In this document: positions 1 through 11,294 of the stretch, piece after piece
Layout of the letters: every line of letters starts with the position of its first letter
Position numbering within the stretch: the stretch's first letter is position 1
NCBI GenBank assembly: GCA_034766995.1
Contig: CM068321.1
Location: 8,107,526-8,171,525 of the forward strand
Direction: 5' to 3'
Source of the DNA: Acanthacorydalis orientalis
Lineage: Eukaryota; Arthropoda; Insecta; Megaloptera; Corydalidae
DNA: 64,000 bases
The notes under the pieces: generated by a model
What the model was told of the DNA's origin: nothing
Seen by the model: the letters and a program-made list of their open reading frames with translations, nothing else
Databases searched by the model: none
Program-made: the position numbers and the translations under genes

Positions 1-317
1 TTAAGCTTCATTTGTACAACTTAAAAAGATAGTCCGCTGTTTATAAAAATATCAATTTCGAAAATAAGTTTCGATTTTCATATAATCACAAATATTTATT
101 GTAAGTTTTTGGAGATTCGTGTACAGGTAAATATTTCTAAGGTAAATTTTAACTGCTTGTTTTTTAGTTTATTGAATGTAAGTATGCAGTTCAAATACTT
201 AAATATCTTCAGTATAAAAATTATTAAAAACTTGAAATAAATTAAGTTGATGTTCTAATTACTGTACCATTCAGGCTTCAGGAAAAGAAAAAATATTATT
301 TAATTTACAAGAAATAC

Positions 318-319
<2 letters not shown>
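1..319. other. Anonymous AT-rich sequence
   Basis: No gene, transposon end or RNA structure was recognised. Only short A/T homopolymer runs are present before the first TA microsatellite. Confidence 0.6.
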
Positions 320-359
<40 letters not shown>

Positions 360-370
360 ATATATATATA
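320..370. repeat. (TA)n microsatellite
   Basis: Almost uninterrupted TA dinucleotides with two TG variants near the 3' side. Confidence 0.95.
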
Positions 371-420
371 CTTTTTATTGGAAAAAATCCAAATAGATTT
401 AGAATAATTACTTTCTCTCA

Positions 421-745
421 CAATGCAGTTCTGATACTGTAGCTTATTTGACATTCACAAATGAATTCTTTTTCATCACACAATTTGCTGAGAATATAAA
501 AAGAATTGTTTCCAATCAAAACTAGTGAATTTCTGTTGCTTACACTTATTTCAATGGTGATACTAACATTTTCTGAACACCAAGGTTGAAATTTCTAGTT
601 TCTATATACTTGTGCACTCTGAGAATATTGAAATCATCATCGAAATAAACATAAGTAAGAAGCAAAAATGATCAATGATCAAGGTATGATTTATTGAACT
701 TTTTTGATCAAAACATTTTTTGTCGTTTTCGGAATTAAATAATAG
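421..745. repeat. FB1 foldback repeat, both arms present
   Basis: Forward arm about 421-590 and inverted arm about 620-745 around a ~30 bp spacer. The forward arm carries the family landmarks: a 'CACAAATGAATTCTTTTT' segment, a CACA-rich stretch, a 'TTTCAATGG' segment and a 'TCTGAACACCAAGG' inner end. The inverted arm reads these back as 'GATCAATGATCAAGGTATGA' and 'TTTTGATCAAAACATTTTTTG'. Related arms occur at 7.1, 25.1, 34.0, 40.1, 42.9, 46.1-46.4, 48.1, 54.5, 57.3 and 58.6 kb. No coding capacity is seen; it is probably a MITE-like foldback element. Confidence 0.6.
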
Positions 746-1182
746 ATTAGTCTATCGATAGTAGTGTATTAGGTAAAGACTATCAACAATTTTAAAAGTT
801 AACTAAAATCAAATGACGGATGTACAGATGTATTAATAGAAATTTTAATTTACTTACTGAAGAATTTTGAAAAAAATGTAAATCAAGTTATTCAATCATT
901 CATCATTATCTTCTTGTAATAAGAAAGTATTTAATCTTAGTCTCGAAGCACCACACAATAATATATTTTTTTGGTTTAGAAACATAGATCTTTGTAAAAA
1001 GTAATTGGAAAATTTATACATCTCTGTTTGAACGCTGAAAAAAATATTATTTACTCACATATTAATTTGGTAAATAAAAAGTTTACATACGAAAACATCC
1101 CTGAATTTTTACTACAGAATAAAAATATCTACAGTTATTTAATTCAAAAATGTGTATATAATGAATAGTTATATATACAATA

Positions 1183-1184
<2 letters not shown>
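746..1184. other. Anonymous AT-rich sequence
   Basis: No supported feature was seen; short frames only. Confidence 0.6.

Positions 1185-1239
<55 letters not shown>
1185..1239. repeat. (TA)n microsatellite
   Basis: Pure TA tract of about 55 bp directly upstream of an FB3 hairpin element. Confidence 0.95.
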
Positions 1240-1242
<3 letters not shown>

Positions 1243-1244
<2 letters not shown>

Positions 1245-1343
1245 GATTCAATTTAGGCTTCCATATGGAAATATTAAAAAAAATCACAAAATTAAAAAAA
1301 TAACATGACTTTTTTTGTGAAAGTGGAAGCCTCAATTGAATCA
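1243..1343. repeat. FB3 foldback element, short version
   Basis: The left arm begins 'GTGATTCAATTTAGGCTTCC' and the right arm ends 'GGAAGCCTCAATTGAATCA', which are inverted copies of each other. The interior is about 60 bp and contains 'AACATGACTTTTT', also found inside the long FB3 hairpin at 23.45 kb. It lies exactly between a (TA)n tract and a (CT)n(TA)n tract, as the 23.45 kb copy does. Confidence 0.75.
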
Positions 1344-1354
1344 TGCTCTCTCTT

Positions 1355-1389
<35 letters not shown>

Positions 1390-1432
1390 TATATGTATAT
1401 ATATATATATAGATATATGTACATATATATAT
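1343..1432. repeat. Compound (CT)n(TA)n microsatellite
   Basis: About 30 bp of CT passes directly into about 60 bp of TA with ATG/ATAG interruptions. Confidence 0.95.
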
Positions 1433-1667
1433 GACTATTTTTGTAAAACATTTTTTTTACCATTCTATTGTTACTTTTTCATCGTCAGTCAAGATTATAA
1501 ATATAAGTTTAAGATAGAAGAATGACAGAGACAGAGTGAAAAAAACTACTACAAAGTTAACTCTGTTGAAGCGTCATTAATTTTTCATGATTGTTGAAAA
1601 TAGTTTCTTGTAACATCATTAATTTTTCATATTATCAAGTGAATGTGATACTTTATTTCTGTACTAC

Positions 1668-1671
<4 letters not shown>

Positions 1672-1735
<64 letters not shown>
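1672..1735. repeat. (TA)n microsatellite
   Basis: TA tract of about 60 bp preceded by GTGTG. Confidence 0.95.
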
Positions 1736-1744
1736 ATACGAAAA

Positions 1745-3019
1745 TGGAAGTTTCTTATATAGTTTTCTATACATAGAAGTGATATAAATTTTACAATATT
1801 CATGTAGTCTAGTTTACTTTAATATTCCTTTTATAAATGTTCAAAATTAACATAAAAAATGGAATTTATATTATGTTTATATATTATATATTTATATATT
1901 TGTAAATGGAATTTATGTTTAATAGTTGAAATACTTCTATTTTTAAAAATGGCTATTTTTAAAAAAAAACTATTGTTTTGCAGTTTTATTCCTCATACAG
2001 ACTCTTTAATGTGAAAGTATTCTTTTTTTTTATTAACGGCATCAAAATCTGTTTGATAATTATCTTTTCTAGAGAACCCAGTATATAAATCTTTATCCAA
2101 AAAAAAACCATTTTCATAAAAAGGTTTACTATACACGTTACATTGTTCTTCGTATGACTTATTTCAACGCTTCATCATGAAACTTGTTTAATATTTTTTA
2201 CTCTTAATAAATAACGAATCAAAAGTAATTTAAAAAGAGCAATATGATGAAGACATATAGTCAAAACCGGTCGTAATAAAAACAGTTCAAATTCTTGCAA
2301 AGAATTTATTAAGAAAGAATTGCATATACTTGCTGTTTACAGAATGCAAATTGTGCTTCGTATAACAGGACAGGACTTTGATGAAAATATTGAATCTTTT
2401 ACATTTAAAAGTTGTTTTTTTTTTCATATTTCAATCCATGTGAAGGGTTATTAGTAACATAAATGTATAAAAATTATATTCGTTGAATAACAGCTCTAAT
2501 TGTTGAAATACAATAAATATATGTTTCTGATTAAAAATTAATAACCATTTTTTTTATTTTGTCAACGTTTAATAAACAATCATATATCTTTTATAGTTTA
2601 TAACATTAAGTTGTTTTTAGATTCATTTAATATGTTTCTATATTTTTTTATAAAACTTAATTGATATCTGTATGTATATATATATATATATAATATAAAT
2701 TACATACATAAATTACTATATATATATATATGTATATATATATAAATTACAATTATTCTTCATTTAATTTATTATATGTTTCGATTTAATGTTCGTTTTA
2801 TACCATGGTGAGAAGCTTTTAGAATTGGAACAATGTCGCTTCATAGATTTTTCATAAAGCCACATATTTCAATTAAAGTAAATTTTACCAGAATTATAAG
2901 GAAATACCTGACAAAATATAAATTATTGTTTTTTTTAATACATAAATAAGTAAAAAAGTTAAAGATATGTTCTGAGTTGGGTAACAATATGTCGAACACT
3001 ACTTTTTAACTCAGACATT

Positions 3020-3020
<1 letters not shown>
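1745..3020. other. Anonymous AT-rich sequence with two small TA tracts
   Basis: Contains short TA tracts at about 2671-2692 and 2718-2747. No coding sequence, transposon terminus or RNA gene was recognised. Confidence 0.6.

Positions 3021-3021
<1 letters not shown>

Positions 3022-3076
<55 letters not shown>
3022..3076. repeat. (TA)n microsatellite
   Basis: Pure TA tract of about 55 bp. Confidence 0.95.
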
Positions 3077-3078
<2 letters not shown>

Positions 3079-3344
3079 CATTAAAAAAGATAAAATAACT
3101 TGCGGAAACTAATAAAACTGTCCTTTACAATTATTTTTTACACAAATACAGAGGAGCCAAAAAAATGTATACACACTTTAACAGAGTGTGTTAATCACAA
3201 TTAATTATTGAACATTTTTGATCAGACGCTGTGGAGAATGTAAAATGATTTGTAAAAGGTAAAGAATCGTTATTAAATTACTAATAAAATAATAAAAAAG
3301 TGATATGCAAGTATTAGAGACATAATTTACAGTGTACTTTATTA

Positions 3345-3644
3345 ATGAAATCAAAAAATAGCTACAAGTTTAAGATTGGAACAGAATATTTTGAGAGAGA
3401 CAAATATATTTGTAATGAGAAGAAAATAGAAAAATCAAAAATAATAGGATTGAATGTTAAAAAATCAAGAGATCCTACCCTAAAACTATTGAATGGGCAT
3501 TTAACTAGTCACAGGATAATAACATATTACCAAAGAAGAGATAACAATACTGTGAGAATGAATGAGCATGCAAAAGGTATAGGTTTGGATATTTTTAGAA
3601 AAAATGTTTGTGATCTGTGCGATGAAAAAAGAATATGTCTGTGA
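3345..3644 (+). other. Unrecognised 99-codon open frame
   Basis: An uninterrupted ATG-to-TGA frame of 99 residues, rich in Lys, Ile and Asn, with a short C-terminal 'CDLCDEKRICL' that has two Cys in a CxxC arrangement. No known domain was recognised and no partner exon or transposon structure was identified. At this base composition roughly one frame of this size is expected by chance in 64 kb on both strands. A sequence at 3151-3173 ('GAGGAGCCAAAAAAATGTAT' and following) looks somewhat like a transposon end, but no matching inverted end was found downstream. Confidence 0.12.
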
Positions 3645-3890
3645 AAATAAATTTATCCAATGTCAGAACTCTATTATGATTATATATGTCAGTCTGTACA
3701 AATAGGTTACAGAAATAGAAAATGTGTGTCCTACTCGTTAAAATAATCAATTATAAAGACCGAGAATCTCACACTGTTTTTTTAATGTTTGTCTGTTTTT
3801 TTACAAACGAGAATTAGTTAGTAGAGACATTTTCTTGCTCCCTTTATGTATCTCAAACACACACAAACTGACATATAAACATATGTATTT
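3645..3890. other. Anonymous AT-rich sequence
   Basis: No supported feature seen. Confidence 0.5.
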
Positions 3891-3894
3891 ATCG

Positions 3895-3963
<69 letters not shown>
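3895..3963. repeat. Compound (CT)n(TA)n microsatellite
   Basis: About 10 bp of CT followed by about 60 bp of TA. Confidence 0.95.
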
Positions 3964-3967
<4 letters not shown>

Positions 3968-4199
3968 TATATATGTGCATGTATCTAAAGTTAATGGTGA
4001 ACTTTTTCAACAATAAGAATTAAAAAAAGAATAAAAAAGGTCAAGTTTACATTAAACTGCTTTCCCAATGGTGTGAGAACGTGTGGCTGGAATACAACTT
4101 TAAGACCATAAACTGTGAATTTCTATTCTGGACTTCTCTTGTATGCATGGCAATAAAATGCGATGTAGGTTCACATCAAAGTGATAAAATAGTTTACTT

Positions 4200-4211
4200 T
4201 TATATGTGTAC

Positions 4212-4256
<45 letters not shown>

Positions 4257-4276
4257 CATACATACATACATATATA
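4200..4276. repeat. (TA)n followed by (CATA)n microsatellite
   Basis: A TA tract with TG variants at its start passes into four to five CATA units. Confidence 0.95.
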
Positions 4277-4438
4277 CGATATAAAGACATCCATGCTACA
4301 AAAGTGGCAATAAAATCAAACTGGATTAAATAGATACGACGGAAAAAATACTAGAAACAGAATAACAATGAATTCTCATAGTACTTGTACCATATACATG
4401 CAAAGATCAAAAATAAATTAAATACATACGTTTTTATT

Positions 4439-4443
<5 letters not shown>

Positions 4444-4469
<26 letters not shown>
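4444..4469. repeat. (TA)n microsatellite
   Basis: Short TA tract ending in GCGC. Confidence 0.9.
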
Positions 4470-4659
4470 GCGCATAATTATATAAATTATAGTAACATCC
4501 ATCACTTTGAATTTCAAAACCTTTTTAGCTCATATTTGGAAGCAATTGCAACAAATAACTGTTAATGCTAAGAAATAATTAATCGTTTTGAATTACTGGA
4601 GTTTGTTTTTACGATTAATTTCATTAAGTGTGTTATCTTGAAAAAGATAAAAATATCAA

Positions 4660-4790
4660 TTACATACATCTATAGTACTTAACGATGGCACACTTATTCA
4701 AACTATTCATAGAAGACAGAAACACAAATGATCCGAAAGGACAAAGACTACCAGGACAATGAATTAAAGGAATCAAAAAAACACAAACAC
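4660..4790 (-). repeat. FB2 foldback repeat, single arm
   Basis: Resembles the right arm of the FB2 family seen at 25.74-25.93 kb: 'GATGGCACACTTATTCAAAC', then 'GAAGACAGAAACACAAATGA', then 'CCGAAAGGACAAAGA'. The companion arm is not visible. The mariner copy starting at 4796 lies immediately beyond it. Confidence 0.45.
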
Positions 4791-4795
4791 TTGTA

Positions 4796-5352
4796 TTAGA
4801 TTGGTAGAAAAATAATTGCGGTATATGACTTAAATTCATATACATTTTTTAATTTAAATGGTTTTAAGTTGTCCTGAAGTTTTGGATGACTAATGCCTAA
4901 CTTTTATGCAAGAACTCGAATAGTTGTGTGTGATTTTGACTCAACTAACCCTTTCAGCTGGCCATTACGAACTGGACAATGACGACAGCAACCTTTTTCA
5001 TCTTCAAGGCTCTCGTCCACAGCACGAAAATTTTAGAACCACCATTGCACCGTACGTTCCTTAAAAGTACCCACACCAAAAGTTGGTTAATTTACGAGCA
5101 ATTTCTGGTGCTTCACCATCCGTTTTGAATTCATATAAAAAATTGCTCTTATTTGCTTATTTTCAATCTTTAATTCAATAGCCCAATTTGGAGCAAAATT
5201 AATAATAAAATCAAAGTCTATATAACCAAAATACAGACCGAAAAATGCACTTTAAAATGATATTAAATTACGATGAAATGGCACTTTCATTGAAAAAAAT
5301 GAAGGTTAGAATTCAGAAAATAAAAACCGCAATAATTTTCTTACCAACCTAA
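4796..5352 (-). mobile_element. Internally deleted cecropia-type mariner (copy 1)
   Basis: Left end TTAGATTGGTAG and right end CTTACCAACCTAA are inverted copies, each next to a TA, as expected for mariner insertion. The 557 bp interior, read on the minus strand, keeps only the N-terminal helix-turn-helix half of a mariner transposase. The segment for '...ESQSHTTIREL' (5' of 'LHKS') is recognisable around 4895-4950 but broken by stops. The catalytic half with the three Asp residues is absent. Orientation and deletion breakpoints match the other seven ~560 bp copies in this window. Confidence 0.85.
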
Positions 5353-5354
5353 TA

Positions 5355-5950
5355 ATTGGCATTAGATTATATAACTGGCTTTTGTATTTCTTTCGGAGAT
5401 AAGGAAAGACCTGATATGATTACATAGGTTGATTATTGTAGTGTTATTTCTATCACCACTTTATTACTTGTAAAGTCACTAATATTTATTGCAATCGAGA
5501 ACAGCTCTCATAATTCATATTTAGTATATGATTGAATGCAATGCTCCTACATATGTTTGTAAAGAGAGAAAATCTAGTATCATTTCCAGAAGATAATATT
5601 TCTCAATTTCAATATTTAACAATAGCCTCGGCAACCCAGTTTAAAACTTAAATAATTAGGTATCGTTTTTGTTCATGTGTCTTAGCAACATAACATCTCT
5701 CTAATACGACAGAACTAAGTGATTAACATTATTTAACCCTGTATGGGGTTAGTTGTTACAGTATGACAACCAAAATCTGTTAAACATAAATACAGTCTTA
5801 AAAAGAAACTTACTGTATTAACCAACATTTCAGTGAAGAAAAAATTAGAAGACCTTGAATAATGACTTATTGTTGGCTTACTTTGGTATCACTCCTATGA
5901 AGTTGAATCTCAAATAGTAGTATATTATTTAGTAGTAAATTATTTGAATA
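5355..5950. other. Anonymous AT-rich sequence
   Basis: No supported feature. A small hairpin, AACCC-6 nt-GGGTT, lies near 5735-5751 and is too short to interpret. Confidence 0.55.
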
Positions 5951-5952
5951 GA

Positions 5953-5956
<4 letters not shown>

Positions 5957-6000
<44 letters not shown>

Positions 6001-6011
6001 GTATATATATA

Positions 6012-6054
<43 letters not shown>

Positions 6055-6098
6055 TATAATATATATATATATAATATGTATATATATATATATATACT
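5957..6098. repeat. Interrupted (TA)n microsatellite
   Basis: About 140 bp of TA with ATG, AATAT and TTATAT variants. Confidence 0.95.
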
Positions 6099-6664
6099 GC
6101 AATGCCAACTATTTAAAATTCAACTATTAACTCTAATTGGATAAATAGTTGTCCATGTCGTAATATCTCAATAAAAATTCAATAACCTAAATAATATTCC
6201 AAACATAGACTTGTTTACTTATCAAATCACTTGTATACCAGACAATAATAACAATTTATTTTTATATGTTCGTTTTTAACCTTGAACAGATGTCTTTCTA
6301 ATTAAATTAAATTACTTAAGTACATATTTATCACCCAAATATTATTCTTATAATTTACAAAAAAAAAAACAATTCTATACATTTGAGTTTTAAATTGAGA
6401 AGAAAAATAACTAGATAAATGCAGCACATGAACTAATTATCAGTTATGTAACTCATGTAGCAAAATTAAAAACTGTGTACGTATAAAGAATGTAATTATT
6501 TTCAGTAATTATTATAATAATATCTGTAACAACCGGTTACACCCTTCAGACATTCTTTTCAAATCAAGGTCTTTTTTTAACTACCAGACAATTTTTTTTT
6601 ATCACCAATGGCTCGTGCAATGTTATAACAATTATCGAATGTATAAATTTGAAAGTAAATATGT

Positions 6665-6668
<4 letters not shown>
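6099..6668. other. Anonymous AT-rich sequence
   Basis: No supported feature was seen. Confidence 0.55.

Positions 6669-6704
<36 letters not shown>
6669..6704. repeat. (TA)n microsatellite
   Basis: TA tract of about 36 bp. Confidence 0.95.
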
Positions 6705-6706
<2 letters not shown>

Positions 6707-7084
6707 CATGTGTAAATCTTATGAAAGTGAAAAGGCAATTCACGTCCGTAACAAAACTTATTCAAATAATATACAGTGTTTATCAAATATTTATATTTAT
6801 TTTATATTTAATACATACTTATAATATTCAATATTTTAGTTTCGTCGATATTTGTATTAATAATTTTAAGCCTAGTCCATATAATGAACTGAATTCTCAA
6901 ACATTGTATACATACAGGCTCGATACAGCATGTTGGGATCTTGTATTATGTGTTTCAAAAAAATATCAAAAAAATGTATTGAGTGTATATGCAATATTTT
7001 TGATATAACGTGGACTAGCTATCGATTTTCTCGTTTTCAAGAAAATAAAAAAATATAAACTTTTATAATGAAATAATAGTATGA

Positions 7085-7215
7085 ATAATTCAAAACCTTT
7101 GACAAATCTGCTATCGCAAATGAAATATTCTCTCGCCTCACAAATCACCAAAACATTTTCTAATGAAAAATCATATATGATCAATAAATGATTATTGTTC
7201 ATATTGGATTCTTCT
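7085..7215 (+). repeat. FB1 repeat, single arm
   Basis: Contains the family segments 'CTCGCCTCACAAATCACCAA' and 'GATCAATAAATGATTATTG' in the order of the forward arm. No second arm was found; the LINE remnant adjoins it. Confidence 0.45.
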
Positions 7216-8545
7216 CTTATTTCGATGGTGCTACACCCCAAATCAAGCCTTGACCTCCTCAATTTTTGCCTTTAGATATCCATCTCCCTGGCTGTCCTTT
7301 TCCAGTTGTTTGCTCCCAACAGTTCCACTGCATCCTTCTCTACATTGTCTATCCATCTTAGACTCGGTTTGCTCTCAGGTTTTCTTCCGCTTGATTGTCC
7401 AAGGCCTTAGTTAACAATTCAAGGTCTTTTTTGGTACTCTTGAGTCCAACATCATATCAATGTGACCTTCCCATCGCAGATGTAACATTTTTATGAAGGC
7501 GAATAGGTTTGGTTCCTTGTAGACTTTATATAATTCAAAGCTATAGCATATTCTCCATGTACCGCCATCGTTTACTGGATCAAATATTCTTCTTTTGACG
7601 TTGTTCAACATTTCTACGGTGTTAGCTGATATAATCCATGCTTCACCTCCATAAGGTATGACAGTACGGATGACGATTTTATACAGTTGGATTTTGATCT
7701 TCCTGTACATATTTTTGAATTTCATTATAAGAAACAGCGAAATATGTTCTATTTGCTGCTGCTATTCGTTTTTGAACTTTTTGAGATTCCTCATTTTCAC
7801 TGGTGATGTTTGAACCAAGGCATGGAAAATTGTTTACAACTCAGAATTGTAATCATAGATGGTGATGTTTTGACCTAATCTTCTTCTTCGTCTTTTACTT
7901 TTCAGCATTAGTTTTCTTTTATTCTCGGGTATTCTAAGATCAATATCCCACTATTTTTTGTGCCTTGTTTAGTATGGTGAAATTCTCGTTTACTAAGATA
8001 GTCCATACTACATGTTCAAATACTTAAGCTAAAGAGCATCGGGGCCAGTTCATCACCTTATTTTAGGTCCCTCGATATTTCAAAATTTTCAGTCAGTTCC
8101 TCGTTGATCTTGACTCTTCATTGTGTATTTTGCATTGTTATTCGCACTAATCCCGCTAATTAGGAGATATATCCAGGTTTAGCATTATTATATACAGCTT
8201 TTCTCAGTCAAAAGGTCAACTTGAAATCTAGGAAAAGTTATTACACGTCACGTCACACTCCCAGTACTTCACAAGTACTTGTTTCACCGTGAAAAGTTGG
8301 TCTATTGTTGATCTTCCTGGCCTAAAATCTACTCAGTATTTACCAAGATATCTTTGTATACTTTTGAAGCTTCTCTTTAATAATCATAGTCTGTATTTTA
8401 TATGAGGTGTTTAACAGGTATATTCCTCTGTAGTTTCCACAATCAAACTTGTCGCCCTTCTTGTAGATAGATCATATAATACTTATCGGATTTGATTGTT
8501 ATTTATGCACATTTCATCAATCAACAATGATAAATTATCATTTAT
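7216..8545 (-). mobile_element. 5'-truncated RTE-like LINE remnant
   Basis: Read on the minus strand, this follows the back half of a non-LTR reverse transcriptase through several frame changes. Near 8420-8475 is a segment '[19 protein letters not shown]' (the usual KKGD..NYRGI.LL motif). Near 8020-8110 is 'KINEELTENFEI' followed by 'GDELAPMLFSL' (motif matching GD.LSP.LFNL). Then come 'AANRTYFAV' near 7740, the C-terminal 'IRTVIPYGGEAWI' and 'LRWEGHIDMM' near 7455-7700, and 'PSLRWIDNVEKDA' near 7340-7365. The catalytic YADD box cannot be found. Many stops and frameshifts show that it is dead. RTE is the best guess for the clade; a CR1/Jockey origin is less likely. Confidence 0.8.
7411..7725 (-). 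pseudogene. Reverse-transcriptase C-terminal fragment
   Basis: This 104-codon open stretch is the longest intact piece of the LINE remnant. It shows the thumb/C-terminal signature of insect endonuclease-reverse transcriptases: 'RTVIPYGGEAWI' (family R.vllYGsEtW), 'GGTWRICYSFELYKVYKEP' (family G.WRiRyN.ELYeLykEp) and 'LRWEGHIDMM' (family lRWaGHv.rM). The initiator Met is accidental, since homologous sequence continues upstream in other frames. Non-functional. Confidence 0.75.
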
Positions 8546-8770
8546 TTGACGTGTTTGATTAAAAAAAATGCTTATGACTTGTTGAGTTAAGAAATGATTC
8601 ATTTTTGAAAAGAATTATATTAAAATTACAGTTCCAGAAGTGTATATTAACATCTCACTTATTGGAAATTCATTAATTGTTATTATTTATATTAATTTTT
8701 TTAATATAGTTTTGGAATATGGGTCGTAAAAAAATTCCTTAAAGAATATTTTTTTGAAATCAGTATTCTA

Positions 8771-8872
8771 AATTAACCTGACCTAAATTTGACTAGATAT
8801 AATCTAACCTGACTTGCTAGCCTAACTTAATCTAATCTTACCTAACCTGGCCAAATCAAATCTAACTTAAAG
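8771..8872. repeat. Degenerate CCTAA-type (telomere-like) block
   Basis: About 100 bp made of variants of TAACCTGACC, TAATCTAACCTGAC, CTAGCCTAACTTAATC and TTACCTAACC. The five-base phase of CCTAA, the complement of the TTAGG insect telomere unit, recurs many times but few units are exact. It reads as an old interstitial telomeric repeat or a related simple repeat. Confidence 0.5.
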
Positions 8873-10102
8873 TGATCAAAATTAATGTTGCAAATGAAAA
8901 AAGTTTTTTATTCATTATTAATCTATTTATTCTTTTTTAATATATTTAATTCCAAAAAGCATCCATACTTAGACCTTATTACCACTTAGACTTATTACCA
9001 TACTTAAAGATCTAAATGGTAATACTTAGATCCCTTTGAGTATGAACCACTTTTTGATTTTTCGTACAATGTGAACAGAGGCGTTTTTCTATTGAAAAAG
9101 CCATAGAAGATTTCTCATTTACCTCTAATTTCACCTTCACTCTTGAAAATATTTTTGTAAGATTTAGTATTTTCAATTTGTAATAAGTCAATTGATCTGT
9201 AGTAAGAAATATGAACCTATGTCACAACACTTCTTGATCTACAATGGTATTGCTTTAAATATATACGATCTACTTTCCATGAATCGTGAAATTAATAATT
9301 ATATCGCAGATCACTGTCCAAATTCAATATCTTCTTATGTGTAAAAACTATTTTTTTCTATTTGGACATCCAGTTCATGACTTTTTGGAAAATTCCAAGC
9401 GATTTTCTTTATATCGTTGCATTACCGCAGGATCTTTCTTTATTCCACGCCTCTTTCAAGTCAGTTATCCTTTGAAAATCATTCACACGTAATTAAAGTT
9501 CAAGTATTAACCTTGCTCTCAATTTGTCTTATATTTTGTGCAGAATTAGAAGCATCTCGGAAAATTACACAATTCATATTCCTCATATTCATTTTCTCAT
9601 ATTCCTTTTTTTTCCTTTCTGTAAATTTATAGATTTTTGACAAATCCCTTGACTAGATTGTACTAATTTTTCATACGATAACTCAATTGAAATAGTCATC
9701 CTCGTTTAATATTTTCATTTTTTTATATTTTTGATCTACTTGAACATTTTCCTCTAATTAATTTAATATAAAAATTAGGATATATCTCAAAATTCAGATA
9801 ATCTCTCGAATTAATCTGAAAAACTTACAAAACATCTACGTTTATACTATGACTGAAGCTCATGGAATGCAGAAATTACTGTGACGAACTCACCCTGACT
9901 GTAGACTTTTCATTGTGATTCTTTGGAAAAACACAAATAATATGAAAACGAATCTTTGTAAATGGGAAATGTGTACATTGATACATAAAATGAGAGTAGG
10001 TATATATGTATATGTAGGTATATGTATTGATACAAGTGCATATTAAAATATAAAATAAAATACAATTGAAATAATTTCAGTAAACCAGTCCTTACGATGG
10101 GG

Positions 10103-10105
<3 letters not shown>
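8873..10105. other. Anonymous AT-rich sequence
   Basis: No recognisable gene or element. Frames of 60-80 codons near 9286-9632 overlap each other and lack any family motif. Confidence 0.55.
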
Positions 10106-10163
<58 letters not shown>

Positions 10164-10165
10164 TG

Positions 10166-10200
<35 letters not shown>
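10106..10200. repeat. Compound (TA)n(GA)n microsatellite
   Basis: About 80 bp of TA with CACATATATG interruption, then about 17 bp of GA. It lies ~195 bp upstream of the CRE-like site of the promoter candidate. Confidence 0.95.
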
Positions 10201-10201
<1 letters not shown>

Positions 10202-10359
10202 TTGTAAATAATAACATATGTTTTACAGATAAACGAATAGATTGATTATAATGCAATTTGTGCGTACGATATAATATAATAAACACGTCCTAGTGCCAAA
10301 ATAGTAAACATTGATTAGCATAAGCGCACGCCTAATGTTCAATTGTAGTTTCGAGGTAT

Positions 10360-10620
10360 TGAAGGTCAAGGTTGGCCAGGTGATGCAAGCGACGTGACGT
10401 CACGGATTCAAGTGCGATCTCGCGCTAAAGCGGACACCGCTACGCAACCGCATAGATCTATAAAAAGATTGTCTAGACTGCGCACGTCAGTGGTCGTGTG
10501 TTCGTCGTCGTGAAAGCATCAGTGTTTTTGTCATCGATTTGTTTAAACAAATACGGACGAAAAAATAATACATGAAGGCATGAAATAAAACGAAACGATG
10601 TTAATATGTAACAATTTGCA
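10360..10620 (+). promoter_or_regulatory. Candidate RNA polymerase II promoter and 5' UTR
   Basis: A GC-raised island in AT-rich surroundings. It contains a perfect CRE-like palindrome TGACGTCA at 10395-10402, a TATA box TATAAAAA at 10459-10466 and an arthropod-type initiator TCAGT at 10487-10491. The distance from the first T of the TATA box to the initiator A (10489) is 30 bp, the normal spacing, so transcription would start at about 10489 on the plus strand. CpG-rich sequence follows ('CGTGTGTTCGTCGTCGTG'). The first downstream ATGs (10572, 10580) open frames of only two or three codons, so the transcript start would be a non-coding first exon or an lncRNA. No protein product can be assigned. 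Confidence 0.6.
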
Positions 10621-11292
10621 GAATGTATAATTGTATAAACTCTTCGAAAATAATAATGGAAAGTATTAATTGTAAAACAGTTACTACTATTAGTAGGACT
10701 TCCTTTGGCTAAAAATGTATTTTTAACATAAATTGTGAGGCTTTATCTAAATCAATTCGTTAAAAAAATATATAGAATTTCTCATTACATACAACCATTT
10801 GATACAAAAATATATTAGATATTATTTTTCCTAGAATTATATACGTTAAAGTTTTGATAATTTAACGATAATTTATTTATTTTTTTCACCTTTTTATTTT
10901 ATGAAGAATTATATTGTTTATTTGAAAAAAAAGTATTTAATTAGATACACTAATTTTTTTACTATTTATGATATATTATTATTAATTGTATTCGATATAA
11001 GTGTTCTAGTAATTTTATAACTGATCGTCCCGTTACTTTAATTATATAGCTTATTTCTAAAACTGAATTTTCTAGAAATAATTTTCAGAAGAATATCGCA
11101 AGATTAATTTGTTAAAACCGGTGTGACATTGCATAAGTTTCCTGTACAAAATAATTAAAATTGGAAATTTTGTAAATTATACTGTTCAAGACTTGAACAA
11201 AGTTGAGAAAATACAATGTGACATATTTATTTAAGAAGTGAATTAACAACTTTGTAAATTCCAAACCATTATTTTTACATTAGTCTGACAAT
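10621..11292. other. Anonymous AT-rich sequence
   Basis: Follows the promoter candidate. No coding exon recognised; it could be the intron of that transcript. Confidence 0.5.
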
Positions 11293-11294
11293 TA

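Noticed and set aside
3151..3644. Transposon with ends near 'GAGGAGCCAAAAAAATGTAT' and the 99-codon frame as its gene
   Set aside because: No inverted partner end or target duplication was found downstream and the frame shows no transposase motif.
9286..9632. Two overlapping 68-71 codon frames
   Set aside because: Overlap each other in different frames and show no motif; consistent with chance.
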